NCBI GenBank assembly: GCA_002493325.1
Contig: DKYL01000008.1
Location: forward strand, 1-53,047
Length of the DNA stretch: 53,047 nt
Reading direction: 5' to 3'
From: Ruminococcaceae bacterium UBA7101
Lineage (GTDB): Bacteria; Bacillota; Clostridia; Oscillospirales; Acutalibacteraceae
This document shows, piece after piece, positions 23,639 to 32,137 of the stretch. Every line of letters begins with the position of its first letter. Within the stretch, counting starts at the first letter, position 1. The notes beneath the pieces were generated by a model that searched no databases, had not been told where the DNA came from, and saw only the letters and a program-made list of their open reading frames with translations. The position numbers and the translations under genes are program-made.

Positions 23639-24709
23639 ATGAACAACTATAAAATTACAGTATTAAAGGGTGACGGAATCGGTCCTGAAATTGTTGACGA
23701 ATGTATAAAGGTGCTTGACAAGGCAGGCGAAAAATTCGGCTTTAAGCTTGATTATGATTATCAGCTTTTAGGCGGTGCTGCAATTGATGCAACAGGCGTG
23801 CCGTTCCCTGAGGAAACAGAGAAAGCCTGCAAGGCAAGCGACGCTGTTCTGCTCGGCTCAGTGGGCGGTCCTAAGTGGGACACATTGCCAAGTGAAATCA
23901 GACCTGAAAAGGGACTTCTTGCAATCCGTGAGGCACTCGGTCTTTTTGCAAACCTAAGACCTGCAAAGATTTTTGCTCCCCTTAAAGCGGCGTCACCTAT
24001 TAAGGAAGAAATCATTGGTGATGAGCTTGACATTCTTATTGTAAGAGAGCTTACAGGCGGTATTTATTTTGGTGACAGAGCTACCTATGAAGAGAACGGC
24101 GTTGTAGGTGCATATGACACCGAGCGTTACACCTATCCTGAAATCAAGAGAATTGTTGTTGCAGGCTTTGAGTACGCTATGAAGAGAAACAAACGACTCA
24201 CCTGTGTTGACAAGGCAAATGTTCTTGACAGCTCCAAGCTATGGAGAAAGGTTATGGAGGAAACCTCAAAGGATTACCCTGAGGTTGAGGTTTCCTATAT
24301 GTATGTTGACAACTGTGCAATGCAGCTTGTCCGCAATCCAAACCAGTTTGACACAATTGTTACATCCAATATTTTCGGTGATATTCTTTCAGACGAGGCA
24401 TCCATGATCAGCGGCTCAATCGGTATGCTGGCATCTGCTTCACTGGCAGAGGGCACATTTGGTCTTTATGAACCTATTCACGGCTCTGCACCTGACATTG
24501 CAGGTCAGGGCAAGGCTAATCCGTTAGCTACCATTCTTTCGGGTGCAATGATGCTGAGATATTCACTGAATGAAAGCGAAGCAGCTGATGCTATTGAGAA
24601 GGCTGTGGACACTGCATTAACACAGGCAAGAACACCTGATATTGCTGAGGACGGACTCGAAACAGTCAACACCTCACAGATGGGTGACATTGTGGCAAAT
24701 CTGCTTTAA
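23639..24709 (+). CDS. leuB: 3-Isopropylmalate dehydrogenase
   Basis: A 356-residue NAD-dependent dehydrogenase that oxidises and decarboxylates 3-isopropylmalate. The N-terminus ITVLKGDGIGPEI, the substrate helix LLAIREALGLFANLRPAK (about 86-103, with the Leu-type REALGLFANLRP), YVDNCAMQL (about 220) and the NAD-binding GSAPDIAGQGKANP segment (about 282-295) are all present. The length is exactly as in other LeuB. GGAGGATGCT lies just before the ATG. It is the last gene before a strong terminator and lies in the T-box-regulated leu transcript. Confidence 0.97.
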   Translation: MNNYKITVLKGDGIGPEIVDECIKVLDKAGEKFGFKLDYDYQLLGGAAIDATGVPFPEETEKACKASDAVLLGSVGGPKWDTLPSEIRPEKGLLAIREALGLFANLRPAKIFAPLKAASPIKEEIIGDELDILIVRELTGGIYFGDRATYEENGVVGAYDTERYTYPEIKRIVVAGFEYAMKRNKRLTCVDKANVLDSSKLWRKVMEETSKDYPEVEVSYMYVDNCAMQLVRNPNQFDTIVTSNIFGDILSDEASMISGSIGMLASASLAEGTFGLYEPIHGSAPDIAGQGKANPLATILSGAMMLRYSLNESEAADAIEKAVDTALTQARTPDIAEDGLETVNTSQMGDIVANLL

Positions 24710-24720
24710 TAAATTGCAAA

Positions 24721-24752
24721 ATCGGGGTATATTACTATATCCCGATTTTTTT
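24721..24752 (+). terminator. Intrinsic terminator after leuB
   Basis: ATCGGGGTATA pairs with TATATCCCGAT (one bulge) around a TTAC loop, followed by TTTTTTTATTT. It separates leuB from tam, so tam needs readthrough or its own promoter. Confidence 0.8.
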
Positions 24753-24777
24753 ATTTGCATTATGAAAGGAGAAACAT

Positions 24778-25551
24778 ATGAGTGACTGGAACAGTGAACA
24801 ATATTTGAAATTCAAAAAGGACAGAACACAGCCGTCAATTGATTTGGCCGGCAGGCTTTATGCTGAAAATCCGCAAAGAATTATCGACATCGGCTGCGGA
24901 CCGGGAAACAGCACGGCAGTTTTAAAAAAGCGTTACCCTGATGCATATGTGCTCGGTGCCGATTTTTCACCGAATATGATTGAAAAGGCAAAGGCTGAAC
25001 ACGACGATATTGACTTTATGATTTTTGATGCAACCAAGGATTTTGAAAAGCTGAGCGATAAATTTGACATTGTTTTTTCAAACGCCTGTATTCAGTGGGT
25101 ACCGAACCATCAGAAGCTTTTAAAGGATATGATGAGCATTTTAAACTCAAACGGCATTATGGCAATACAGGTGCCAATTAACGAGGAACAGGCTGTTCAC
25201 AGAATTATAAAAAAGGTAATTCGGACTGAAAAATGGAATGGACGCTTTACCTCCACACGTGAATTCTATACCCTCACTGAAAGTGAATACTTCGACATTC
25301 TGTCTGAAATTTCAACCGACTTTAGCCTTTGGAAAACGATATACTGCCACAGGATGCCGTCGCACCAAAGCATTATTGAATGGTATAAAGGAACAGCACT
25401 AAGACCTTATCTTGACGCACTTGATGATATGGAAAAAGAAGAATTTGAAAAGGATATTCTTTCAGAATTAAAAAAGGAATACCCTGTTCAGGCAAATGGT
25501 GAAATTATGTTCAGATTTCCAAGACTGTTTATGCTGGCAGAAAAGAAATAG
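24778..25551 (+). CDS. tam: Trans-aconitate 2-methyltransferase-like SAM methyltransferase
   Basis: A 257-residue class I SAM-dependent methyltransferase. MSDWNSEQYLKF and the glycine motif IIDIGCGPGNST (about 35-46) match the Tam family closely, as do GADFSPNMIEKA (60-71) and IVFSNACIQWVPNH (about 98-111). Length fits E. coli Tam (252). The family methylates trans-aconitate; the yeast counterpart Tmt1 also methylates 3-isopropylmalate, which is the substrate of the preceding gene product LeuB. Whether this enzyme does so is inference from adjacency. AAAGGAG lies before the ATG, 25 bases after the leuB terminator. Confidence 0.85.
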   Translation: MSDWNSEQYLKFKKDRTQPSIDLAGRLYAENPQRIIDIGCGPGNSTAVLKKRYPDAYVLGADFSPNMIEKAKAEHDDIDFMIFDATKDFEKLSDKFDIVFSNACIQWVPNHQKLLKDMMSILNSNGIMAIQVPINEEQAVHRIIKKVIRTEKWNGRFTSTREFYTLTESEYFDILSEISTDFSLWKTIYCHRMPSHQSIIEWYKGTALRPYLDALDDMEKEEFEKDILSELKKEYPVQANGEIMFRFPRLFMLAEKK

Positions 25552-25566
25552 CATTACAATACAACA

Positions 25567-25600
25567 ATCCCCTGCAGTTCAAACTGCAGGGGATATTTTT
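25567..25600. terminator. Bidirectional terminator between tam and ABC permease gene
   Basis: ATCCCCTGCAGTT pairs with AACTGCAGGGGAT around a short loop, followed by ATTTTTTA on the plus strand. Convergent genes lie on both sides. Confidence 0.8.
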
Positions 25601-27591
25601 TAATCAAGCAAGCCCAGTGACTGTGCATATTTATAGGTGTTTTTATAATTCGTATTAATATATAACGAATCTGAGGTCAGTTTTTCATAATATTCTTCAC
25701 TGTTATTGCTGAGCTTATTCAGTTCCTCAACACTCATAGCTTTTATTTTTTCACGGTATTCATCGTCGGCATTTGAAGTGAAGGACATTACATAAATCCA
25801 ATAGCTGTTTTCAGAAGCATAATCAATATCCTCAGTATCAACAGGCTGATCCTCATAATAATAGTCGTCTTTATAATAATCAACATAATAGCTTGTATAT
25901 TGGCACAGATAATCAAGGAATTGCGTTTTATCTGCACTTAACAAATCTTTTTTGTATGCTTTTAATATTTCTTCTGTTTCCTGCAATGATATATTCTTTG
26001 ATGCTTTATTGTAAGCATCGGTATCTTTAGAATAAATTTCACTTTCAAAGGTTGAGTATACTATGTCCTCGCTTTTGATTGCGGTAATACCGAATTGACT
26101 GAGTGCCTCCTCAGTTTTCATAAGAGCAAACATTTCATCCGAAATCATTTTAACAGGGACTGCATACCTTCTTGTAACAGTTTTGCCGTTCTTTAAATGA
26201 TACACAATTCTGCATTCATAGCTGTTTTCATACTCATAGTCATACTGCATCATATCACCCCATGTACCGGAGTTCAGAGCCTTGCCCTTTTTGATGGTTT
26301 CATCATCAACTATTTTCTTATGAAGCTGTATTGCATTTTCAATATTTTCTGCAGCAGTGAATTTATAGGAGCCTGATGTTTCAAAATCATAAACAGACAA
26401 TGCATCGGTATAATATGAAATACTGCTATAATTCATAAGCCCTACACTGCCGTCGATTAATTCAACGCTTTCAATTTCATCAACTTCAGGAACATATTTA
26501 ACATAATTTGAATAACTCGGAAAACTTACAATTCCCACAAACAAAACGCACAACACACCGCTGACTGCAAAGGTTAATACTGTATTTTTGACCAATATCT
26601 TTTTATAGAAAACGCCGCTGAAAATCATAGTTGCGATAACAGAAAATAATATTGCCAAAGGCACTGCAATAAAATAATTTAACTTTGAAGCGCACTGAAG
26701 AAACTCTGCAGCTATAATAAATGCAAGAAACATAAGCGGTAAAGCTTTACCGGACGGTGTAAATTCTGCAATCTCAGCCTTTCTTTTCTTGAATACAATA
26801 TATCCTGCTGCAAAAAGAGCAATCGTCTCAACAGCCTCAGCTATAATGATGTATAAATACTTATCTGCTGACAATGCATATTCAACACTGCTTTCCCAAA
26901 GCATAAGAATATTTTGCACAGGATGAATAACGGAAACGATAAAGGAATTTGCATCTACGCCCCATATTTTATTGACTACGTCAATTGCACCCGTTGTAAT
27001 ACACACCGGTGCAAACAAGGCAATCATAACGAAAAAGAAGTACTGCACCCTTCTGCCTGAAAGCACGGCACAGAAAACAAACAGTGTATAAACACATAGT
27101 ACATCAAGAAAAAATGCAGCTGCTACCTTGAAAAATGCAGAAAAATCCATTACATAGGTCACAAGCTTTGTTGATGCCGAAAGAAGTATAACTATATTAA
27201 TTGCCGCCATAACAACCACAGCAACAATATTAACAACTGCACCGTAAAGATATTTGGCAAGAAAATACTCGTTTCTCTTAATCGGCAGGGCAAAGAAGGT
27301 GTCACAGGCTCTTTTGCTGTAAATTTCCTTAAACATCTGCATTGCCAGAAACAGGCTGAAAATCATACAGATTACACTAAAATAATTAACCAGCAGAATA
27401 ACGTCATCGGTAATATCATACTTGTTGGTAAAAATTGATGATGCGTTGCTGACAATAGTGCTTGCTGCACTGAAAACCGACACTAACACGGAGAGAAAAA
27501 TCAAAACAATCGCACCGGGCAGCTGCTGCTTAAAGGTTTTTACAAATACGGCTTTAAAGCCGCCCTTATAATTTAAGGTTGTTGATGTCAT
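25600..27591 (-). CDS. ABC-2-type transporter permease with large soluble domain
   Basis: A 663-residue membrane protein. About 9-10 hydrophobic segments are visible, with an N-terminal span (27-50), a cluster of spans between 75 and 345, and a long hydrophilic C-terminal domain (about 355-663), very acidic and tyrosine-rich near its end (YYVDYYKDDYYYEDQ). The motif CDTFFALPIKRNEYFLAKY (about 99-117) matches the coupling-helix region of YtrC/ABC-2 permeases. It works with the ATPase whose gene overlaps its start by 26 bases. The substrate is unknown; YtrA-type operons often export peptides or respond to cell-wall-active antibiotics. The C-terminal domain is larger than in typical ABC-2 permeases. 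Confidence 0.88.
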   Translation of the reverse strand: MTSTTLNYKGGFKAVFVKTFKQQLPGAIVLIFLSVLVSVFSAASTIVSNASSIFTNKYDITDDVILLVNYFSVICMIFSLFLAMQMFKEIYSKRACDTFFALPIKRNEYFLAKYLYGAVVNIVAVVVMAAINIVILLSASTKLVTYVMDFSAFFKVAAAFFLDVLCVYTLFVFCAVLSGRRVQYFFFVMIALFAPVCITTGAIDVVNKIWGVDANSFIVSVIHPVQNILMLWESSVEYALSADKYLYIIIAEAVETIALFAAGYIVFKKRKAEIAEFTPSGKALPLMFLAFIIAAEFLQCASKLNYFIAVPLAILFSVIATMIFSGVFYKKILVKNTVLTFAVSGVLCVLFVGIVSFPSYSNYVKYVPEVDEIESVELIDGSVGLMNYSSISYYTDALSVYDFETSGSYKFTAAENIENAIQLHKKIVDDETIKKGKALNSGTWGDMMQYDYEYENSYECRIVYHLKNGKTVTRRYAVPVKMISDEMFALMKTEEALSQFGITAIKSEDIVYSTFESEIYSKDTDAYNKASKNISLQETEEILKAYKKDLLSADKTQFLDYLCQYTSYYVDYYKDDYYYEDQPVDTEDIDYASENSYWIYVMSFTSNADDEYREKIKAMSVEELNKLSNNSEEYYEKLTSDSLYINTNYKNTYKYAQSLGLLD

Positions 27592-28465
27592 AACCTGCTA
27601 CCTCCATTTCACTTATAAACAGTTCCTCTAATGTAAGAGGAAGGCTTTCAACATAAATAGGATTCCTGCTGTTTATGATTTCGTCAATATCATTCTTATT
27701 GCCCTTAACAGTAATTTCAATCATTTTGCCCTGATGTGATTCCTTTGTAATATTAAGCTGCGGCTTAATATCACTGTAATCATTTTCTTCCATAACAAAC
27801 TGATATCTGTAAAGGCTCATCTGCTCACCGTCAATATCACTTTCAAACAAAACACCACCCTGATGCAGCAGCCCGATATGGTCACAAAAGCCCTCAAGCT
27901 CTCTCAGATTATGGCTTGCGATAACAACTGTTGCACCTGTTTTGTCAACATAATCAATCAGTATCTTTTTAACAAGCTCACGGATAACAGGGTCAAGTCC
28001 GTCAAAGATTTCATCAAAAAAGATATATTTCGGATTGTATGACAATGCAAGAATAATTGCCGTCTGACGCTGCATACCCTTACTCATTGATGCAATTTTC
28101 TGAACAGAATTTATCGGAAAGAGCTTTTTTAATTCATTAAATCTGTTATTGTCCCAGCCCGGATAAACTGAGCTGTAATAAAGTGCTGTTGTATCAAGCG
28201 TTGCACCTGAATAAAAATAAGGGAAATCCGAAACAAAGGCACACCGGCATTTGACAGCAGGATTTTCAAAGGGCTTACTGCCGTCAATAAACACATCACC
28301 ACCATCGGGATAAAAAACACCTGCCAAAATTCTAAGCAAGGTTGACTTGCCTGCACCATTGGAACCGACAAGCCCGAATACCGAGCCTTCACTTACGGTA
28401 AATGAAATATTATCAAGTGCCTTTTTATCACCGAATAGCTTAACAATATTCTTTATTTCAATCAT
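27566..28465 (-). CDS. ABC transporter ATP-binding protein (YtrB-like)
   Basis: A 299-residue ATPase. Walker A is GSNGAGKST (about 38-46), the signature motif is SMSKGMQRQ (about 128-136), Walker B is YIFFDEIFDGLDP (about 148-160) and the switch His lies in VIASHNLRELEG (about 182-193). A roughly 80-residue C-terminal extension fits YtrB-type proteins. I start at the ATG at 28465 with GGGGAGGGG upstream; the longer frame overlaps the GntR gene. The start overlaps the GntR stop (ATGATTGA) and the stop overlaps the permease start, so all three proteins are translationally coupled. Confidence 0.93.
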   Translation of the reverse strand: MIEIKNIVKLFGDKKALDNISFTVSEGSVFGLVGSNGAGKSTLLRILAGVFYPDGGDVFIDGSKPFENPAVKCRCAFVSDFPYFYSGATLDTTALYYSSVYPGWDNNRFNELKKLFPINSVQKIASMSKGMQRQTAIILALSYNPKYIFFDEIFDGLDPVIRELVKKILIDYVDKTGATVVIASHNLRELEGFCDHIGLLHQGGVLFESDIDGEQMSLYRYQFVMEENDYSDIKPQLNITKESHQGKMIEITVKGNKNDIDEIINSRNPIYVESLPLTLEELFISEMEVAGYDINNLKL

Positions 28466-28826
28466 TGTTATCCCCTCCCCATAAATCGTTAACCATCTCA
28501 ATTACCTCTTCTCTCTTTAAACCACAGCTTTTTAACTCCGTCAATACAGCTTTAAACTGTTCTTCGGCAAGCTTTTTAATTCTGTCCGTATTATTGACAC
28601 TGACATAAACACCCTTACCTACAACCGTATATATAACCTGCTGCTGTTCCAGCTCCTTATAAGCCTTTGCAACGGTATTCGGATTAACACCAAGCTCACA
28701 CGCCATTGACCTGACCGAAGGCAAAGGACTGTCAATGTCATAAACACCAAGGTTAATAAGCTTGATTATCTGCTTTTCAAGCTGAAGGTAAATAGGTTCA
28801 CGGCTTCTTGTATCAATATTAATCAT
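28458..28826 (-). CDS. GntR-family regulator, YtrA subfamily
   Basis: A 122-residue regulator with an N-terminal winged helix (residues 8-75, PIYLQLEKQIIKLI ... PLPSVRSMACELGVNPNTVAKAY) and a short C-terminal helical dimerisation region, the size of YtrA-type GntR proteins that autoregulate ABC transporter operons. The ATG at 28826 is preferred over the adjacent GTG; AAAGGAG lies 14 bases upstream of the ATG, rather far, so a GTG start is possible. The promoter and a candidate operator lie just upstream (28865-28919). Its last codons overlap the ABC ATPase start. Confidence 0.92.
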   Translation of the reverse strand: MINIDTRSREPIYLQLEKQIIKLINLGVYDIDSPLPSVRSMACELGVNPNTVAKAYKELEQQQVIYTVVGKGVYVSVNNTDRIKKLAEEQFKAVLTELKSCGLKREEVIEMVNDLWGGDNND

Positions 28827-28864
28827 CACTCACCAGCCAACTCCTTTCCCCCAATTGTATTATC

Positions 28865-28919
28865 TGTATTATTACGCTTAGTACACTTTCTTTATATCAT
28901 ATTATTTTATCATAGTCAA
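28865..28919 (-). promoter_or_regulatory. GntR-ABC operon promoter and candidate YtrA-type operator
   Basis: On the minus strand TTGACT (28919-28914), a 17-base spacer and TATAAA (28896-28891). Just downstream, over the predicted +1, lies an imperfect inverted repeat TGTACTA-N7-TAATACA (28885-28865, one mismatch), the layout expected for GntR autorepression. Confidence 0.65.
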
Positions 28920-28948
28920 TAGACTTTATAAATTGTTTATGATATAAT
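28920..28948 (+). promoter_or_regulatory. Promoter of the beta-glucosidase gene
   Basis: TAGACT (28920-28925), a 17-base spacer and TATAAT (28943-28948) with an extended TGa. It is back to back with the GntR promoter, sharing no bases but only one base apart. Confidence 0.6.
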
Positions 28949-28963
28949 TTACGCAGGTGATGA

Positions 28964-31342
28964 ATGATGAATTTAAAAAATAAAATAAGCGGTGCCGTAC
29001 AGAAGATAATTGACAAATTGAGCGGCAGCGGTGTTATGCAGGATGAGAACACCGTAAACGGTAAAAAATTTATATTTCCCGATATGCCCGAAGCTGCACT
29101 GAAGGCTGCCGAGGAAGGAACTGTTCTGTTAAAAAACAATGGTGCATTGCCATTGAATCAGAACGAAAATATTGCTGTTTTCGGCAGATGCCAGATTGAC
29201 TGGTTTTATGTAGGCTACGGCAGCGGCGGCGACGTTAACCAGCCGTATGAAATCAATTTAATTGACGGACTGAAAATCAATAATGTAAAATTAAATGAAA
29301 AACTGCTTGGCATATACAAAAGCTGGTGTCAGAACAACCCGATTAATCACGGCTTCTGGGGACACTGGCCTATGAACTATCCTGAAATGGAGCTTAGCGA
29401 CAGTATCGTCAATACTGCTGCCAAGGAAAGCCAGACAGCGATAATCATACTCGGAAGAGCTGCAGGTGAGGACAGGGAGAACAAGCTTGAAAAAGGCAGC
29501 TACTATCTGACCGATACCGAAATAAAGATGCTTGACCTTGTAACCGCTGCTTTCAAAAAGGTTATTGTGATTATGAACTGCGGTAATATCATTGATATGG
29601 AATGGGTCAAAAAATACGGTGATAAAATCAATGCATTGGTTTATGCATGGCAGTGCGGTATGGAAAGCGGCAATGCCCTTGCAAATATTCTGACAGGCAA
29701 AACAAACCCAAGCGGAAAGCTGACGGATACCATTGCAGTTCAGTATAGCGATTACCCAAGCTCCAAGGATTTCGGCAATGCTGATTTCAACAATTACACC
29801 GAAGATATTTTTGTGGGATACAGATATTTTGAAACCTTTGACAAAAGCAAGGTTCTGTTCCCCTTCGGATATGGACTGAGCTATACCGACTTTGAAATAT
29901 CTGCTGACAGCTTTGAATACAGCGACAAAATAAAAATAACCGCCACTGTTAAAAATATCGGCAGCACAGCAGGCAAGGAAGTATTACAGCTTTATGTCGG
30001 ATGCCCTGACGGCAAACTGAAAAAAGCAAAAAAGAGCCTTGCAGCCTTTGCAAAAACAAATTGCCTTGCACCGAATGAAAGCGAAAGCATTGATTTTGAA
30101 ATCAGTCTTTATGACTTTGCGTCATATGATGAAAGCATAAGCTCATACATAATTGAAAAGGGTGAATATACTTTCTATATCGGAAACAGTGTTGAAGCTG
30201 ACCTAACCGCAGGCACGTTGAATTTAGATGAGCAGATGCTTGAAAAGCTGCTCCCTGTCTGCCCTGTACAAAATCCATTCACAACCATCACAGGTGAAGC
30301 ACTGAAAAAGGGCAAAGCCATTTTAAAAGAAAGAATTATTGAAAATCTCCCTGAGCAAATCGGCTTTAAGGGTGACAAGGGCTTCAAGCTGACTGATGTT
30401 AAGAACGGAAAAATCACGCTTGATGCATTTATTTCTCAGCTGACAGATAAAGAGCTTGAGGCACTGACACGTGGTCAGGGAAAAATGGACAGCGAGTTAG
30501 GTGTAATCGGCAATGCAGGTGCATTTGGCGGAATTATCCCGTCACTGCGTGACAAGGGTGTACCGCCTATCATTACTACCGACGGACCTGCAGGCGTGAG
30601 AATCAGAAAATACACCACGCTTATCCCCTGCGGTACTGCACTTGCCTGCAGCTGGAACACAGAGCTTACAGAAAAGCTTGCCGCTGTTATGGGAAAGGAG
30701 CTGAAATTCCACAAAAGTGATGTTCTCTTAGCTCCGGGTATGAATATTCACAGAAATGTGCTTTGCGGCAGAAACTTTGAGTATTTCAGCGAAGACCCTC
30801 TTGTTTCGGGTAAAATGGCGGCTGCCTTTGTAAGAGGTATTCAGTCTGCCGGTGTATCAGCCTGCCCTAAACACTTTGCCTGCAACAATCAGGAATTCAA
30901 GAGAACAAAAAATGACTCCCGCCTGTCTGAAAGAGCCTTGAGAGAAATTTATTTAAAAGGCTTTGAGATTTGTGTTAAGGAATCAAGTCCGCTTAATATT
31001 ATGACAAGCTACAACAAAATCAATGGTGTATGGAGTCATTATAACTATGACCTTGTTACAACTGTGCTCAGGGGTGAATGGGGTTACACAGGAAATGTAA
31101 TGACCGATTGGTGGATGCAGAAATCACCATCGCCTGAATTTCCTGAAATAAAGGACAATGCCTACCGTGTAAGAGCACAGGTGGATGTGCTTATGCCCGG
31201 CGGTTTCAGACACGTGGAAAAGAAATATAAATCAGACGGCTCTCTGTTGAAAACACTTGGCAGAGAAAACGGCATTACACGCGGCGAGCTTGAGCGCACC
31301 GCAAAAAATGTTTTGAAGCTCGCCTTAAAGATTAAGATGTAA
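28964..31342 (+). CDS. Glycoside hydrolase family 3 beta-glucosidase, permuted domain order
   Basis: A 792-residue cytosolic enzyme (no signal peptide). The order is reversed relative to most GH3 proteins: the alpha/beta sandwich domain comes first (EAALKAAEEGTVLLKNN near residues 43-60, then IAVFGRCQ), then a fibronectin-III-like domain (about 325-420), and last the TIM-barrel (from about residue 480, TTDGPAGVRIR). The catalytic nucleophile is the Asp in VMTDWW near residue 713, and KHFACNN lies near 640. This swapped arrangement is known from Ruminococcus beta-glucosidases. AGGTGATGA precedes a double ATG. It releases glucose from beta-glucosides. It has its own promoter and terminator. Confidence 0.93.
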   Translation: MMNLKNKISGAVQKIIDKLSGSGVMQDENTVNGKKFIFPDMPEAALKAAEEGTVLLKNNGALPLNQNENIAVFGRCQIDWFYVGYGSGGDVNQPYEINLIDGLKINNVKLNEKLLGIYKSWCQNNPINHGFWGHWPMNYPEMELSDSIVNTAAKESQTAIIILGRAAGEDRENKLEKGSYYLTDTEIKMLDLVTAAFKKVIVIMNCGNIIDMEWVKKYGDKINALVYAWQCGMESGNALANILTGKTNPSGKLTDTIAVQYSDYPSSKDFGNADFNNYTEDIFVGYRYFETFDKSKVLFPFGYGLSYTDFEISADSFEYSDKIKITATVKNIGSTAGKEVLQLYVGCPDGKLKKAKKSLAAFAKTNCLAPNESESIDFEISLYDFASYDESISSYIIEKGEYTFYIGNSVEADLTAGTLNLDEQMLEKLLPVCPVQNPFTTITGEALKKGKAILKERIIENLPEQIGFKGDKGFKLTDVKNGKITLDAFISQLTDKELEALTRGQGKMDSELGVIGNAGAFGGIIPSLRDKGVPPIITTDGPAGVRIRKYTTLIPCGTALACSWNTELTEKLAAVMGKELKFHKSDVLLAPGMNIHRNVLCGRNFEYFSEDPLVSGKMAAAFVRGIQSAGVSACPKHFACNNQEFKRTKNDSRLSERALREIYLKGFEICVKESSPLNIMTSYNKINGVWSHYNYDLVTTVLRGEWGYTGNVMTDWWMQKSPSPEFPEIKDNAYRVRAQVDVLMPGGFRHVEKKYKSDGSLLKTLGRENGITRGELERTAKNVLKLALKIKM

Positions 31343-31360
31343 TTAAACCAAATACAGACA

Positions 31361-31392
31361 AAAAATGCTTGTGGTTTTCCACAAGCATTTTT
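31361..31392. terminator. Bidirectional terminator after beta-glucosidase gene
   Basis: AAAAATGCTTGTGG and CCACAAGCATTTTT form a perfect 14-bp stem with a TTTT loop, between convergent genes. Confidence 0.85.
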
Positions 31393-31407
31393 ATTTTATA
31401 ATGAATA

Positions 31408-31914
31408 TTAATATAATGCTGCCGATGTTGCTGCAAAGCCGAATGCAAACACTGCAATAAGCATAAATACTACTGCAACTACCCAAAGGACAATCGGAAT
31501 TACAATACCTAACACATTGAGCTTTTTGCATCTTGCTTTTTCCTGAGCAAGCGGTGTATATGGTGCAAAATCAGGAACCTCATTCACCTTGCTTATGCCG
31601 ATTGCTCCGCAGATAATACCAACAATAGGTGAAAAGATTATACCTAAAATAATAGACAGAATACCGAGTGTATTCGCTGTTGACAGCTTATCCTTATAAC
31701 CCTGCTCAATCATCTGCTCCTGCTTTGCCTGACTGTCATACTGATAGTAGCTCTGGGATGAACTTGGCTGTGGATTATAATATGTACCTGCATTCTGCTG
31801 ATAATAATTATCATTATTTGTCTGATTTGCCTGTTCCTGAACAACAGTTTCGCCGCAGTTTGTGCACTGAACACTGCCGTCCTCCATATAAGTTCCGCAT
31901 TTAGGACAATACAT
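31408..31914 (-). CDS. Zinc-ribbon DUF4190-like membrane protein
   Basis: A 168-residue protein with an N-terminal zinc ribbon (MYCPKCGTY ... CTNCGE, Cys3, Cys6, Cys17, Cys20), a Gln/Asn/Tyr-rich low-complexity linker (about 27-70) and two C-terminal hydrophobic segments (about 83-108, IIFSPIVGIICGAIGISK, and 133-160), the layout of DUF4190-type proteins. The cellular role is unknown. GGAGGGGATATT precedes the ATG, and a good promoter lies at 31938-31966. It is a single-gene unit. Another zinc-ribbon membrane protein with a different C-terminal domain lies at 44413. Confidence 0.85.
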   Translation of the reverse strand: MYCPKCGTYMEDGSVQCTNCGETVVQEQANQTNNDNYYQQNAGTYYNPQPSSSQSYYQYDSQAKQEQMIEQGYKDKLSTANTLGILSIILGIIFSPIVGIICGAIGISKVNEVPDFAPYTPLAQEKARCKKLNVLGIVIPIVLWVVAVVFMLIAVFAFGFAATSAALY

Positions 31915-31937
31915 AATATCCCCTCCTTTTTTCTTAT

Positions 31938-31966
31938 ATTATACTATATTAAACTGCCATATTCAA
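31938..31966 (-). promoter_or_regulatory. Sigma-A promoter of zinc-ribbon membrane protein gene
   Basis: On the minus strand TTGAAT (31966-31961), a 17-base spacer and TATAAT (31943-31938), 23 bases before the start codon. Confidence 0.7.
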
Positions 31967-32060
31967 TATAAACTATAGCTGAAAATAACTATAAAATCAA
32001 AAAAATAAATATTTTTTGCTGTTTTTGTCTGATAAAATAGCTGCTTTTAGCTATATTTTC

Positions 32061-32094
32061 CTCTCTGCACGCTGTTAGTGCAGGGAGTTTTTTT
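32061..32094 (+). terminator. Intrinsic terminator upstream of the phage cluster
   Basis: CTCTCTGCAC pairs with GTGCAGGGAG (one G-U pair) over a 7-base loop, followed by TTTTTTT. No gene lies upstream on this strand, so it may end a short leader transcript or host readthrough. A second hairpin, AAAATAGC/GCTATATTTT, lies just before it at about 32034-32058. Confidence 0.7.
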
Positions 32095-32137
32095 CTGCAA
32101 AGAAAGCCTGCAGGACTTTCAAAATATCGGTTAGGAG

